The position numbers and the translations under genes are program-made. Shown here piece after piece: positions 45,918 through 54,988 of a stretch of DNA of 64,000 bases. How positions within the stretch are numbered: position 1 is the first letter of the stretch; each line of letters starts with the position of its first letter. Below the pieces are notes generated by a model that worked only from the letters and a program-made list of their open reading frames with translations, was not told the origin of the DNA and did not search any database. Origin of the DNA: Martinezella tropici (GTDB taxonomy: Bacteria > Pseudomonadota > Alphaproteobacteria > Rhizobiales > Rhizobiaceae); assembly GCF_003287875.1 (NCBI RefSeq), contig NZ_QMKK01000021.1, positions 62,001 to 126,000 on the forward strand. Direction: 5' to 3'.

Positions 45918-46301
45918 CTAAGCGGTGATCTCGACCGGCGTTCCGTCCGGCATCGCGATGACGGCCTCGTAGAAGCCGTCTCCTGTCATGCGGGGCGCGG
46001 ATTTCAGACAGCCGTCCGTCCGGCATCGCTCGGCCAATGCATCGACGAATGTCCGATCTCCAAGCGACACGGCGATATGATCCCAGCCGATGCGCTCATC
46101 CGGCCTACCGGCAGCAAGCCAGGGACCGGTCATCAGCTCGATCTGATCGCCCCTTCCGGGTAGATGGACGAAACGGGAGACGAAGCCAGGCCGTCGCTGG
46201 CTTCGATAGGGTTCGCCGACGGTCGCACCGAAATAGGTTTCCCAGAAATTCGCGGCGGCATCGAGATCATGCGTCCATAGAGCGGTATGAGCGATCCGCA
46301 T
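45918..46301 (-). CDS. glyoxalase/VOC superfamily protein
   Basis: A 127-residue single VOC domain starting at 46301 (MRIAHTALWTHDLDAAANFW). The upstream extension to 46457 lies inside the MFS gene in another frame and is rejected. The beta-alpha-beta repeats with WETYFGATVG and MPDGTPVEITA match lactoylglutathione lyase-like proteins. Its start overlaps the MFS gene end by 35 bp, so it is the last gene of the deoR-MFS-VOC operon. Substrate unknown. Confidence 0.78.
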   Translation of the reverse strand: MRIAHTALWTHDLDAAANFWETYFGATVGEPYRSQRRPGFVSRFVHLPGRGDQIELMTGPWLAAGRPDERIGWDHIAVSLGDRTFVDALAERCRTDGCLKSAPRMTGDGFYEAVIAMPDGTPVEITA

Positions 46302-47463
46302 CTGTCTCTCCCTGTGCCTGTTCGTGATTGCGGGTAACGATGCCGGCGCAAAGCGGGGTGACGCAGAGCAATAGAGCGAGCATCCAGAAGGCACCGTGCA
46401 GGCCAAGATGATCCGCCGCGAAACCGACGCCGGCGGGGCCGACGAGCACGCCCGCATATCCCGTCATGGTGATGGCCGCGACGGCAAGGCCCGGCGGCAT
46501 GATCTTTTGCGCGCCGCCCATGCGGAAGAGCACCGGAACGATGTTGGAGGCGCCAAGACCGATCAGCAGGAAACCGCTCATGGCGAGGATCGCGATCGGG
46601 CTGAGGAGGAGGATGACAAAGCCCACTACCGCGACGATGCCGCCCCATAGCATGATTGCCCTGTCTCCGACCCGTGCGGTAATGGCGTCGCCGCTCAGGC
46701 GGCCCGCCGTCATCGCAATCGCAAACAGCATGTAGCCAAGGCCGCCATGACTCGTATCGACCTGGCCCTGCGTGGTGAGAAGCAGAGCACTCCAATCGAG
46801 GATCGCGCCTTCGACGAGGAAGGTGATTGCTGCCAGCGCGGCCAGCAGCAGCACGACGCCGCGTGGCATGACGAAAAGCGGCGCGTCCTCCGCGGGGACG
46901 GTTCGCAGCAGTCGGGGCCATGCGACAATCATGGCGATCACCATAACTGCCGAGCTGAGAAACGTTGCGGCAAGAGGACCGGCCTTGGCGGAGAGGAGCA
47001 GGGTGACGAGCAGGGAACCTATGAAGCCGCCGATGCTGAACAAGGCATGGAAGCCGGACATCAGCGGCCGGTCCGCGCCTTTCTCCACTTCGACGGCGTG
47101 AATGTTCATGGCGACATCAAGCGATCCAAGGCAGGCGCCGAAAGCCGCCAGCGCAAGGCCGAGTGTAAACGGCGTGCCGGCCATGGCCAAGGTCGGCAAG
47201 AGAAGTGCGAGACCAAGACCGCCCGCGATGATGATCGGCTTGCTGCCATATCGCGCGCTCAACATGCCGGTCGCAAGCATTGCCGCGACCGAACCGAGGC
47301 CAAGGCAAAGCAGCAGCATGCCCAGCACGCCGTCATCGACCCCGAGACGAGCCTTGGCGAAGGGGACGAGGGGAGCCCAGCAGGCGAGCGCGAAGCCCCC
47401 AACCAGAAAAGCAAGTCGTGTTGCCAGCCGGGTTTCCGGCCGATCCGTGGATTGCATGGTCAT
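46267..47463 (-). CDS. major facilitator superfamily transporter
   Basis: A 398-residue protein with about 12 hydrophobic helices. The MFS signature region between TM2 and TM3 is visible as LSARYGSKPIIIAGG, and a GADRPLMSGFHALFSIGGFI segment resembles the YbjJ subgroup of sugar/drug-like transporters. It follows the DeoR regulator by 16 bp and is presumably controlled by it. A sugar or sugar-derived substrate is a reasonable guess from the DeoR link. Confidence 0.8.
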   Translation of the reverse strand: MTMQSTDRPETRLATRLAFLVGGFALACWAPLVPFAKARLGVDDGVLGMLLLCLGLGSVAAMLATGMLSARYGSKPIIIAGGLGLALLLPTLAMAGTPFTLGLALAAFGACLGSLDVAMNIHAVEVEKGADRPLMSGFHALFSIGGFIGSLLVTLLLSAKAGPLAATFLSSAVMVIAMIVAWPRLLRTVPAEDAPLFVMPRGVVLLLAALAAITFLVEGAILDWSALLLTTQGQVDTSHGGLGYMLFAIAMTAGRLSGDAITARVGDRAIMLWGGIVAVVGFVILLLSPIAILAMSGFLLIGLGASNIVPVLFRMGGAQKIMPPGLAVAAITMTGYAGVLVGPAGVGFAADHLGLHGAFWMLALLLCVTPLCAGIVTRNHEQAQGETDADRSYRSMDA

Positions 47464-47479
47464 TTCTTATCTTTCAAAA

Positions 47480-48265
47480 TCAGGAGGATGACGTGACTTC
47501 GCTTGCCTTCACGAGCGAGAAGCCGGCGTCGGCGACCGCCTTTTCATCAGCGACAGGCAGGTCATCCTCGACAACAAGCCAATCGATATCGTCAGCGCCG
47601 CCGATGCGGTGCGGCGCGCGTTCGTGAAACTTCTCCGAGGTGATCAAGGCGATTCGTGCTGCGCTTCTCTTGAGCAGCGTCCGCTTGAAGATCGCATCTG
47701 CATGTTCGTACACGCTGATGCCGTTTCTTGCCGAAACGGCGCAGACACCCAGGAAGCAGCGATCGATGTTCATGGCTTCGATGGCTGCTACCGCGGATGC
47801 ATCGACGCTGCCGCCGACAACAGGATCGACCGCGCCACCGATCAGGACGAGCGGGATATCGCCGCGCTTCATGACGGCGCTGGCGATATCGATGGAGTTC
47901 GTCGCGATCGTCACGTCCAGGTTCTTCGGCAAAAGATCGACCATTGCGAGATTGGTGCTGCCGCTGTCGATGAACAGGAATTCGCCAGGTTCGATCATTG
48001 CGACCGCGGCCTTGGCCAAGGCTCTCTTGCGGCCGGATTCCTGTCCGACCCGCGCGGCCATGGGCTGCGAGGGCGTTAGCAAGGGAAGCGCGCCGCCATA
48101 GACGCGGCGACATTTGCCCTCTGCGGCAAGCGCCCGCAGATCGCGGCGCACGGCATCCTCGGACACGTTGAATTCGGCGGCCAAAGATGCGGCAACGATC
48201 TGCCGGCCTTCTGCAAGCCGTGCTTCGATGGCGTCCCGGCGGGACAATGGGAGTGAATTGCTCAT
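47480..48265 (-). CDS. DeoR/GlpR-family transcriptional regulator
   Basis: A 261-residue regulator. The N-terminal winged helix (LAAEFNVSEDAVRRDLRALA, then KCRRVYGGALP) is typical of DeoR/GlpR. The C-terminal DeoRC sensor domain has FLFIDSGSTNLAMVDLLPKN, usually binding phosphorylated sugars. It heads the operon with the MFS and VOC genes. A long perfect inverted repeat 12 bp before its ATG is very probably its own operator and may also control the divergent BenE gene. Confidence 0.9.
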   Translation of the reverse strand: MSNSLPLSRRDAIEARLAEGRQIVAASLAAEFNVSEDAVRRDLRALAAEGKCRRVYGGALPLLTPSQPMAARVGQESGRKRALAKAAVAMIEPGEFLFIDSGSTNLAMVDLLPKNLDVTIATNSIDIASAVMKRGDIPLVLIGGAVDPVVGGSVDASAVAAIEAMNIDRCFLGVCAVSARNGISVYEHADAIFKRTLLKRSAARIALITSEKFHERAPHRIGGADDIDWLVVEDDLPVADEKAVADAGFSLVKASEVTSSS

Positions 48266-48276
48266 AAATTTGCATT

Positions 48277-48310
48277 AACGTGCATAAATAAGAGAGTCAA
48301 TATGCACGTT
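48277..48310. promoter_or_regulatory. probable DeoR operator (10 bp inverted repeat)
   Basis: AACGTGCATA (48277-48286) and TATGCACGTT (48301-48310) form a perfect inverted repeat with a 14 bp spacer, so the half sites repeat every 24 bp. It lies 12 bp upstream of the deoR start and about 155 bp upstream of the divergent benE-like gene. The position fits autorepression and perhaps joint control. Confidence 0.7.
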
Positions 48311-48463
48311 TACACACGATATGGCTCGCCGACGATATATTCCGCGAGCGATTTTGCTTACCGACACTGTCATTTTGCGCGAAAACAGCACTTGCACGCC
48401 CGATGCTTGTGATGCTCCATGCGCTTCAGTTGATCCTTCTGCGCTCCTCGAGTCTCCATCGCC

Positions 48464-49648
48464 ATGCTCAAAGATTTTTCCGTTCAAAGCCTGTTCATGG
48501 GATGCCTCACGGCCTTCGTCGGCTTTGCCAGTTCCTTCGCTGTCGTCTTTCATGGCCTGCAGGTGGTGGGCGCCTCGGATGCGCAGGCAGCGTCCGGTCT
48601 GACGGCGCTTTCGGTTGCGATGGGCGTTTGCGCGATCGTGCTCAGCATGGCGACGAGGCTGCCGATCAGCATTGCCTGGTCCACACCGGGAGCCGCATTG
48701 CTCGCAAGTGCGGGGGCGATCGAAGGCGGCTTCCCGGTGGCTGTCGGTGCGTTTTTCATTTGCGGCATATTGATCGTCATTGCCGGCCTTTTTCGGCCTT
48801 TTGGCAGGGCGGTCGCCTCCATACCGGCGCCGCTTGCCAATGCCATGCTGGCGGGTGTCCTGCTCGGCCTTTGTTTCGCGCCCGTGAAGGCGATCGCCTT
48901 CAATCCGGCCTTCGGCTTGCCGATCATCCTTGCCTGGATCGTGGTCGGCTCGTTCAAGCGGCTTTGGGCCGTTCCGGCAGCGCTTGCGGCCTTTGCCCTG
49001 GTGCTGGCCTTTGGCGTGAAGATACCGGATGGTGCCTTCGCCTCGCTCGAGCATTCGTTGTTGCCTACCGTCGAATTCGTGAAGCCGGTCTTTACGCTTG
49101 CCGGTATCGTGTCCATCGCGCTGCCGCTGTTCATCGTGACCATGGCGTCACAGAACATTCCAGGCATCGCGGTGCTGAAGGTGCATGATTACGAGCCGAA
49201 ACCCGGCCCGCTGTTTGCCGTGACCGGCGTGTTCTCGCTGCTTGCCGTTCCCTTCGGCGGCCATGCCGTCAATCTCGCGGCGATCACGGCCGCCATGTGC
49301 GCCGGACAGGACGCTCATGCCGATCCCAAGCGGCGTTATTGGGCAGCGATTGTCGCCGGTATCGGCTATGTGATCCTCGGATTGCTGGCGAGCGCGGTTA
49401 CGGCTTTCGTGGCGCTCGCGCCGCCGATCCTCATCGAGGCTGTGGCCGGCCTGGCCCTTGTCGGGGCGCTTTCCAATTCCGCCTTGAACGCCTTCCAGCA
49501 GCCGGAATCACGCGAAGCCGCCGCCATCACGTTTTTGGTGACGGCATCGGGCGTTTCCTTCGGCGGCATCTCCGGCGCCTTCTGGGGGCTGGTCGCCGGT
49601 GGGCTGATGCTGGCCCTGTCGCGTGGGGTGCAGATGCTGAAGAAGTGA
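48464..49648 (+). CDS. BenE-family benzoate/aromatic acid:H+ symporter
   Basis: A 394-residue membrane protein with about 11-12 helices. The pattern LPISIAWSTPGAALLASAG near residue 70 and GGHAVNLAAITAAMCAGQDA near residue 270 are typical of the BenE (benzoate transporter) family, which shares the UraA fold. No benzoate catabolic genes are present, so the real substrate may be another aromatic acid or purine-like compound. It diverges from the DeoR operon. Confidence 0.85.
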   Translation: MLKDFSVQSLFMGCLTAFVGFASSFAVVFHGLQVVGASDAQAASGLTALSVAMGVCAIVLSMATRLPISIAWSTPGAALLASAGAIEGGFPVAVGAFFICGILIVIAGLFRPFGRAVASIPAPLANAMLAGVLLGLCFAPVKAIAFNPAFGLPIILAWIVVGSFKRLWAVPAALAAFALVLAFGVKIPDGAFASLEHSLLPTVEFVKPVFTLAGIVSIALPLFIVTMASQNIPGIAVLKVHDYEPKPGPLFAVTGVFSLLAVPFGGHAVNLAAITAAMCAGQDAHADPKRRYWAAIVAGIGYVILGLLASAVTAFVALAPPILIEAVAGLALVGALSNSALNAFQQPESREAAAITFLVTASGVSFGGISGAFWGLVAGGLMLALSRGVQMLKK

Positions 49649-49692
49649 GCAGGGGGTTGCTTCTTTTTGATCCGGCGGCTATAAGCGCGGCC

Positions 49693-49818
49693 ATGAAGTT
49701 GACTGGCGCAAAGATTTCCGAACAGATTGCACGTGGGCGCGTTGCCCTGCGTGACAATACGCGCGCCCTTACCTCGCTTCTCCTCCTCGGCCTTACGCGC
49801 GGTTGCCGGGTCCTTTGA
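49693..49818 (+). CDS. leuL: leucine-rich leader peptide of leuA
   Basis: A 41-residue ORF whose C-terminal part reads ALTSLLLLGLTRG: six Leu codons within ten positions (49768-49794), including four in a row. It lies 157 bp before leuA. Leu-rich leader peptides of this sort control leucine genes in other proteobacteria by ribosome stalling. GAGGAGCG, overlapping the stop codon (49817-49824), can pair either with CTCCTC inside the Leu codons (49780-49788) or with CGCTCCTC at 49852-49859, giving a mutually exclusive switch. An internal start would shorten it. Confidence 0.7.
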   Translation: MKLTGAKISEQIARGRVALRDNTRALTSLLLLGLTRGCRVL

Positions 49819-49859
49819 GGAGCGCCCGGCGGCCGAAAGCCCGCTGGCCATCGCTCCTC
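49805..49859 (+). promoter_or_regulatory. leu leader alternative-fold region
   Basis: Competing stems: GCCGGG (49805-49810) with CCCGGC (49825-49830); GAGGAGCG (49817-49824) with CGCTCCTC (49852-49859); and inner GCGG/CCGC (49829-49832, 41-44). No T-rich intrinsic terminator is seen before leuA, so control might be by Rho, by translation or by an imperfect terminator. Confidence 0.5.
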
Positions 49860-49975
49860 GCGACTTACCCTAAAATCGACAGCTTACCCGCAAAGGGTCC
49901 GCATTTATCATCGCCAAGCCGCATTCGATCGGCTAAGAGGCGGGATAAAATGACGGGAAAGGAAGAGACGAGACC

Positions 49976-51682
49976 ATGGACGCGAACAGCCATTCCCCCA
50001 AAGGCATGCCCGAAGCAGCGGTGAAATACCGCGCCTATCCCCAGATCAACATTCCCGACCGGACCTGGCCGTCCAAGACCATTACCAAGGCGCCGATCTG
50101 GTGCTCGGTCGATCTACGCGACGGCAATCAGGCGCTTGTCGATCCGATGGGTCACGACCGTAAGGCGCGCATGTTCCAGCTGTTGCTGGACATGGGCTTC
50201 AAGGAAATCGAGATCGGCTTCCCCTCGGCTTCGCAGACCGATTTTGATTTCGCCCGCTGGTGCATCGAACAGGGCAATGTGCCCGCTGATGTGTCGCTGC
50301 AGGTTCTCGTCCAATGCCGTCCGGAATTGATCACCCGCACCTTCGAGGCACTGGAAGGCGCCAACAAGCCGATCGTGCATTTCTACAATTCCACCAGCGA
50401 ATTGCAGCGCCGGGTGGTGTTTGCCAAGGACGTGCAGGGCATCAAGCAGATCGCCGTCGATGCGGCCAAGATGATCACCGATATGGCGGCGAAGGCAGGC
50501 GGCGGCTATCGCTTCGAATATTCGCCGGAGAGCTTCACCGGCACTGAGCTGGACGTGGCTTTGGAGATCTGCAACGCCGTTATCGATGTCGTGAAGCCGA
50601 CGCCTGATAACAAGCTGATCATCAACCTGCCGTCGACCGTCGAAATGGCGACGCCGAACATCTATGCCGACCAGATCGAATGGATGTGCCGCAATCTCGA
50701 TAACAGAGGGAACCTGATCATCTCCCTGCATCCGCACAATGACCGCGGCACGGGCATTGCTGCCGCCGAGCTGGCATTGATGGCCGGCGCCGATCGTGTC
50801 GAAGGCACACTGTTCGGAAATGGCGAGCGCACCGGCAATGTCGATGTCGTCACCATGGCATTGAACATGTTCACGCAAGGGGTCGATCCGGAGCTCGATT
50901 GCTCCAACATCGAGCGCATGAAGGAAGTCTTCGAATATTCCAACCAGATGGCGATCGGCGAACGTCACCCTTACGTCGGTGAACTGGTCTACACGGCCTT
51001 CTCCGGTTCGCATCAGGATGCGATCAACAAGGGCATGAAGGCCGCCAAGGTCGCCAACGACCCGGTGTGGGAAGTGCCTTACCTGCCGATCGATCCGCAG
51101 GATGTCGGCCGCACTTATGAGGCGATCATTCGTATCAACTCGCAGTCCGGCAAGGGCGGCATCGCCTATATCATGCAGCAGGACTACGGCTTGAACCTGC
51201 CGCGCAATCTCCAGGTGGAATATCGCGAGGAGATCCAGCGTATCACCGACGAGGAAGGCAAGGAATTGCCGTCCAAGCGCATCTACGAGCATTTCATCGA
51301 ACGCTATGTGACGCAGCCCGAAGCGCCGCTCCGCTTCGTCGACCACCACACCTTCGCCGATCCCGAGCACAAGGGGCAGCGTATCGTTGCGGCCGAAATC
51401 ACCGACAAGGGCGAAGTGAAGCGCATCGAGGGCAGGGGTAACGGCCCGATCGACGGCTTCATCAATGCGCTCTCGATTTATCTCGGCATCCCGATGTCCG
51501 TCGAGGATTATTCCGAGCACTCGTTACAGCACGGCTCCAATGCTGCGGCGATCTCCTATGTCGAGGTCTCCTATCCGGGCGGCAAGCTCTTCGGTGCCGG
51601 CATCAACACCAATATCGTCGCAGCGTCCCTCGAGGCGATCGTATCGGCGGCAAACCGCGTGCTCGCTATCAAGGCGGCGTAA
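49976..51682 (+). CDS. leuA: 2-isopropylmalate synthase LeuA (long form)
   Basis: A 568-residue enzyme. The catalytic/metal motif is SVDLRDGNQALVDPM near residue 45, HPHNDRGTGIAAAELALMAG supplies the metal histidines, and the NGERTGNVDVVTMALNMF signature follows. The C-terminal regulatory domain for leucine feedback begins near residue 430. It condenses acetyl-CoA with 2-ketoisovalerate in leucine synthesis. The length fits the alphaproteobacterial/actinobacterial long type. It is controlled by the leuL leader and followed by a strong terminator. Confidence 0.96.
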   Translation: MDANSHSPKGMPEAAVKYRAYPQINIPDRTWPSKTITKAPIWCSVDLRDGNQALVDPMGHDRKARMFQLLLDMGFKEIEIGFPSASQTDFDFARWCIEQGNVPADVSLQVLVQCRPELITRTFEALEGANKPIVHFYNSTSELQRRVVFAKDVQGIKQIAVDAAKMITDMAAKAGGGYRFEYSPESFTGTELDVALEICNAVIDVVKPTPDNKLIINLPSTVEMATPNIYADQIEWMCRNLDNRGNLIISLHPHNDRGTGIAAAELALMAGADRVEGTLFGNGERTGNVDVVTMALNMFTQGVDPELDCSNIERMKEVFEYSNQMAIGERHPYVGELVYTAFSGSHQDAINKGMKAAKVANDPVWEVPYLPIDPQDVGRTYEAIIRINSQSGKGGIAYIMQQDYGLNLPRNLQVEYREEIQRITDEEGKELPSKRIYEHFIERYVTQPEAPLRFVDHHTFADPEHKGQRIVAAEITDKGEVKRIEGRGNGPIDGFINALSIYLGIPMSVEDYSEHSLQHGSNAAAISYVEVSYPGGKLFGAGINTNIVAASLEAIVSAANRVLAIKAA

Positions 51683-51712
51683 GGCTCTGGCTGGATTACG
51701 GTTGATTTGAGA

Positions 51713-51742
51713 AGCCCCCTCGATTGTAGAGGGGGCCTTTTG
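51713..51742 (+). terminator. leuA terminator
   Basis: GCCCCCTC (51714-51721) pairs with GAGGGGGC (51729-51736) around a 7 nt loop, followed by CTTTTG, 31 bp after the leuA stop. It is convergent with the ABC exporter gene. Confidence 0.88.
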
Positions 51743-51749
51743 TTGCGTA

Positions 51750-53594
51750 TCAGTCGGCTGCCGACTCATCGCCCTCGATGAAGCCGCCGGATTGGTGCGA
51801 CCACAGCGTTGCGTAGATACCGTTTTGGGCGATCAGCTCCGCATGCGTGCCATCCTCGACGATGCGGCCGTGATCGAGCACGACGATGCGGTCCATGCGC
51901 GCGATGGTCGACAGGCGATGCGCGATGGCGATCACGGTCTTGTCTTCGATGATCCCATAGAGCGTATCCTGGATTTCGGCTTCGACTTCCGAATCGAGGG
52001 CAGAGGTTGCCTCGTCCAGCACCAGGATCGGGGCGTCCTTGAGGATGGCGCGGGCAATTGCGACCCGTTGCCTCTGACCGCCCGACAGCTGGACGCCGCG
52101 TTCGCCGGCATGGGCATTGAAGCCGGTCCTTCCTTCCTGATCCCGCAAGCCCGCGATGAAATCGCTGGCAGCGGCCTTCTCGGCCGCAGCGAGAACCACA
52201 TCCTCCGAAAAGTGGGGATTGCCATGGGCGATGTTATCGCGAATGGAGCGGTGAAGGAGCGATGCCTCCTGGCCGACCACGGCAATCTGCCGGCGCAGGC
52301 TATCCTGCGTTACCTGCCGAATATCCTGCCCATCGATCTCGATGATGCCTGATTCCGGATCGAAGAAGCGCAGCAGCAGGTTGACCAGGGTCGATTTGCC
52401 GGTGCCGGAGCGACCGACAAGGCCGACCTTCTGGCCTGCAGCAATTCGAAGCGAAACGCCGTTCAGCCCGCCATCTCCCTTGCCATAGTGATGCGTGATT
52501 TGCCGGAAGACGATCTCACCCTTGGTGACGGCAAGCGGCTTGGCGTCCGGCATATCGGCAATCGCAAGCGGCTGCGAGACGGTCAGCAGTGATTGCCGCA
52601 TGGCCCCGAGATGGGCAAAAAGCGACGACACCGCATCCAGCATCCATTCGGCCATGCCGGTTATGCGGAAGCTTAAGGCGAGCGATGCCGCGATCAGTCC
52701 TAGCGGTGCGCCGCCGGACTGCCACAGCACGACCGCATAGCCGACGAGCGCGACGATGAGGAAGCTGCCGAGAAACAGCATGCTCGAATTGACAAGCACT
52801 TCCAGCCTCTGCACCCGGACGAATGTTTCTCGCGTTTGAGAGAAACGACGACGGGCTTCCTTGTCTTCCGCCATGGCATCGGCAAAAAGCTTGATGAGGT
52901 CGATATTGGCATAGCTGTCGACCAGCATGCCCGTCAGCTGGGCATAGGCTCCCTGGTACTGTGCGGAAGCCTTTTGCAGGCGAGGGATGACATAGGCCAT
53001 CAGTCCGAGATAGCAGAGCAGCCAGATGGCGAGGGGCCAGATCAGGCGCGGGTCGATCGAGGCCATCAGCCAGAGCGAGCCGGCCACATAGATCGTGACG
53101 AAAGACAGCGTGTGCAGCACGGCATAGGCGGCGCCTGTTGCCGCCGTACCGATGTCGCGCACCTGGCTGGCGATCCGCCCGGAAAAATCCTGACGAAACC
53201 AGCCGACGGATTGCCGAAGGACGTGGCTATGGGCGCGCCAACGAAACAAGGTCTCGGCATTCGGCCGAAATGCGATGTCATCCAGGCTTTCGCGGAGATA
53301 GCCGGCAAGCGGCCGTCCGATCAGCACAAGTGCGGCCGCAGCAAGCAGGCCCAATCCTTCGGACGTCCAGAAATCCTCCCGGCGAGCGCCGGCCAGATTG
53401 TCCACCAGCCGGCTGGAATAGCCGATGAGCCAGATCTCGATGACAGCGCCGATGACAGTCAGGCCGAGGCTCATCGCCATGACTGTGCGAAACGGGCGAA
53501 GGTTGGTTAGGAGATAGCGCCAGGCCTTGGATGATGGTTGCGGCTCATCATGATCCTGGAACGGATCGACAAGCTCTTCGAAGCGACGAAACAT
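51750..53594 (-). CDS. ABC exporter with fused membrane and ATPase domains
   Basis: A 614-residue type I exporter half-transporter. An N-terminal six-helix membrane domain (residues about 35-335) precedes an ATPase domain with Walker A GRSGTGKST, Q-loop QEASLLH, signature LSGGQRQRVAIARA and Walker B ILVLDEATSALD. The N-terminal 25 residues are cytoplasmic and acidic. It resembles MsbA/multidrug homodimeric exporters; substrate is unknown. It is a single gene with a 243 bp upstream region containing a large inverted repeat. Confidence 0.9.
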   Translation of the reverse strand: MFRRFEELVDPFQDHDEPQPSSKAWRYLLTNLRPFRTVMAMSLGLTVIGAVIEIWLIGYSSRLVDNLAGARREDFWTSEGLGLLAAAALVLIGRPLAGYLRESLDDIAFRPNAETLFRWRAHSHVLRQSVGWFRQDFSGRIASQVRDIGTAATGAAYAVLHTLSFVTIYVAGSLWLMASIDPRLIWPLAIWLLCYLGLMAYVIPRLQKASAQYQGAYAQLTGMLVDSYANIDLIKLFADAMAEDKEARRRFSQTRETFVRVQRLEVLVNSSMLFLGSFLIVALVGYAVVLWQSGGAPLGLIAASLALSFRITGMAEWMLDAVSSLFAHLGAMRQSLLTVSQPLAIADMPDAKPLAVTKGEIVFRQITHHYGKGDGGLNGVSLRIAAGQKVGLVGRSGTGKSTLVNLLLRFFDPESGIIEIDGQDIRQVTQDSLRRQIAVVGQEASLLHRSIRDNIAHGNPHFSEDVVLAAAEKAAASDFIAGLRDQEGRTGFNAHAGERGVQLSGGQRQRVAIARAILKDAPILVLDEATSALDSEVEAEIQDTLYGIIEDKTVIAIAHRLSTIARMDRIVVLDHGRIVEDGTHAELIAQNGIYATLWSHQSGGFIEGDESAAD

Positions 53595-53652
53595 GAGGGC
53601 CCTCCACGGGCGAACATAGCAATCTGATGGTCGGGCCGATAAAGCAGCCCTT

Positions 53653-53690
53653 CACGGCACTGCTTTTCAGCGGTGGTTTCCTGTGCCGTG
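53653..53690. promoter_or_regulatory. inverted repeat upstream of the ABC exporter
   Basis: CACGGCAC (53653-53660) and GTGCCGTG (53683-53690) are perfect inverted arms with a 22 nt spacer, which itself holds CACTGC/GCGGTG-type weaker arms. It sits 58-96 bp upstream of the exporter start, where an operator would be, but ATTTTT follows on the plus strand so it could also be a terminator-like structure. Confidence 0.4.
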
Positions 53691-53837
53691 ATTTTTCATC
53701 AGAGTGCTCTCCTCATTGATCGCTACAACCTACATAGCGTGTATTGGCGCCGATGTCAGCAGCAATTGTATTGTGATCGCTCGACACGGCTCGCGTCGAA
53801 GTCGTCCGAGGATATGTGCTTCAATGGCGTATTTTGT

Positions 53838-54041
53838 TCAAGGCCTGCCCTTGGCAAGCTCTTCGCGCTGCTTCGTCAGGCGCTCGAGTTCTTCTTCCTG
53901 TTCGGCAATCCGCTCCGACGTCCGTTCTTCGTCGGCTGCGCCGGAGAAGGCGGCAGCTTGCTCGATCAGTTCGCGAAGATTGTCTCTTATCACCGCAATG
54001 CGCCTGTCGATTTCCGGAATGGTCAGCAGAACGTCGGACAT
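53838..54041 (-). CDS. small coiled-coil protein, hypothetical
   Basis: A 67-residue protein preceded by a GGAG ribosome site. It is highly charged and helical: MSDVLLTIPEIDRRIAVIRD is followed by an Ala-rich turn and a heptad-patterned helix (ERIAEQEEELERLTKQREEL). There is no signal peptide or cysteine. It lies 101 bp downstream of the anti-sigma gene on the same strand and might belong to its transcript. Function unknown. An overlapping minus-strand frame at 53821-54072 looks like a shadow. Confidence 0.6.
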   Translation of the reverse strand: MSDVLLTIPEIDRRIAVIRDNLRELIEQAAAFSGAADEERTSERIAEQEEELERLTKQREELAKGRP

Positions 54042-54142
54042 GTGGAAACTCCAGTAAGAATATCGGCCTCATGCGATTGCCGCAGGGTCATTATCCATCC
54101 GCGAGCGTTCGGCTGCAAGCTGCAAAGAAAGAGAGGGGGCGG

Positions 54143-54985
54143 TCAGATCTCCGACGATACCCTATTGGCGATCTGGTCGAGCATCGCATCCGAGGACGGG
54201 CCGACGACGGCGTAGGTCGCGCCATCGCGATGCCAGGACACGATGCTGATATCGTCCTTGATGGTCTCGTTGAAATCGTTGTCGTTGACGGCGCCGTCAG
54301 TCTTGGTGAAACAGACGGCGACGACATCGCCATCGAGATTCTTATAGATCAGCTGGCCAACGGGCTTGCCGCCGGCGATGAACATCCGCGCGCCCTGGAA
54401 GACAAGGCCGTCGGCAGCCAGATCCGGGAAATTGAACTTGACGCCGACCGTGCTGCCCAGCCACTTGCTGATTTCGTCCAGTTCGCTTGCCTGCAGTTCG
54501 ACCATATGGCGTGGCTGACGCGAATAGATGCGATGATAGGCGGCTATGTCATCCAGCCAGTTTCGCGTCGCGGCCTGGGCCGGGGTGACGGGTGCCGCCT
54601 CCGGCGCATTGGCGGGTTGTGCGCCCAGGAGATATCCTATGCCGCCGCCGACCGCGAAGAGGATCAGGGCCGCCGCCAGCGACTGCCTGCCGTTCGGCGC
54701 CAATTTCAGGGATGGCCTGGCGAGACGGGGAGAAGGGTCGCGGGTCTTCGGGGGCTGGGCGCTCTTGATGGAACGGACGAGTGCAAGCGGGACAGGCTCT
54801 TTCAAAACCTCGTCGAAAGCCTTGCGGCCGACATCGGAGCCGTGCTTCAGCTCATCGAATATGCGCTGCGCATTCGGATCGGAAGCGATGAGCTTTTCCA
54901 GCTCTTCCTTTTCTTCCCGGGTCGTCTCGCCATCCATGAAGGCGGACAAGCGGACTTCGAGCGGCGTTTTTTTCATGTCCTGCAA
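54143..54985 (-). CDS. membrane-bound anti-sigma factor
   Basis: A 280-residue protein. The N-terminal cytoplasmic part (EVRLSAFMDGETTREEKEEL) resembles the sigma-binding domain of RseA/RsiW-like anti-sigmas. One membrane helix lies at about residues 101-122 (SLAAALILFAVGGGIGYLLG), and a periplasmic domain follows with an aromatic-rich sensor-like region. No HxxxCxxC zinc motif is present, so it is not a ZAS-type. It starts 3 bp after the ECF sigma gene and should hold that sigma at the membrane until a periplasmic signal. Confidence 0.82.
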   Translation of the reverse strand: MQDMKKTPLEVRLSAFMDGETTREEKEELEKLIASDPNAQRIFDELKHGSDVGRKAFDEVLKEPVPLALVRSIKSAQPPKTRDPSPRLARPSLKLAPNGRQSLAAALILFAVGGGIGYLLGAQPANAPEAAPVTPAQAATRNWLDDIAAYHRIYSRQPRHMVELQASELDEISKWLGSTVGVKFNFPDLAADGLVFQGARMFIAGGKPVGQLIYKNLDGDVVAVCFTKTDGAVNDNDFNETIKDDISIVSWHRDGATYAVVGPSSDAMLDQIANRVSSEI

Positions 54986-54988
54986 TGC

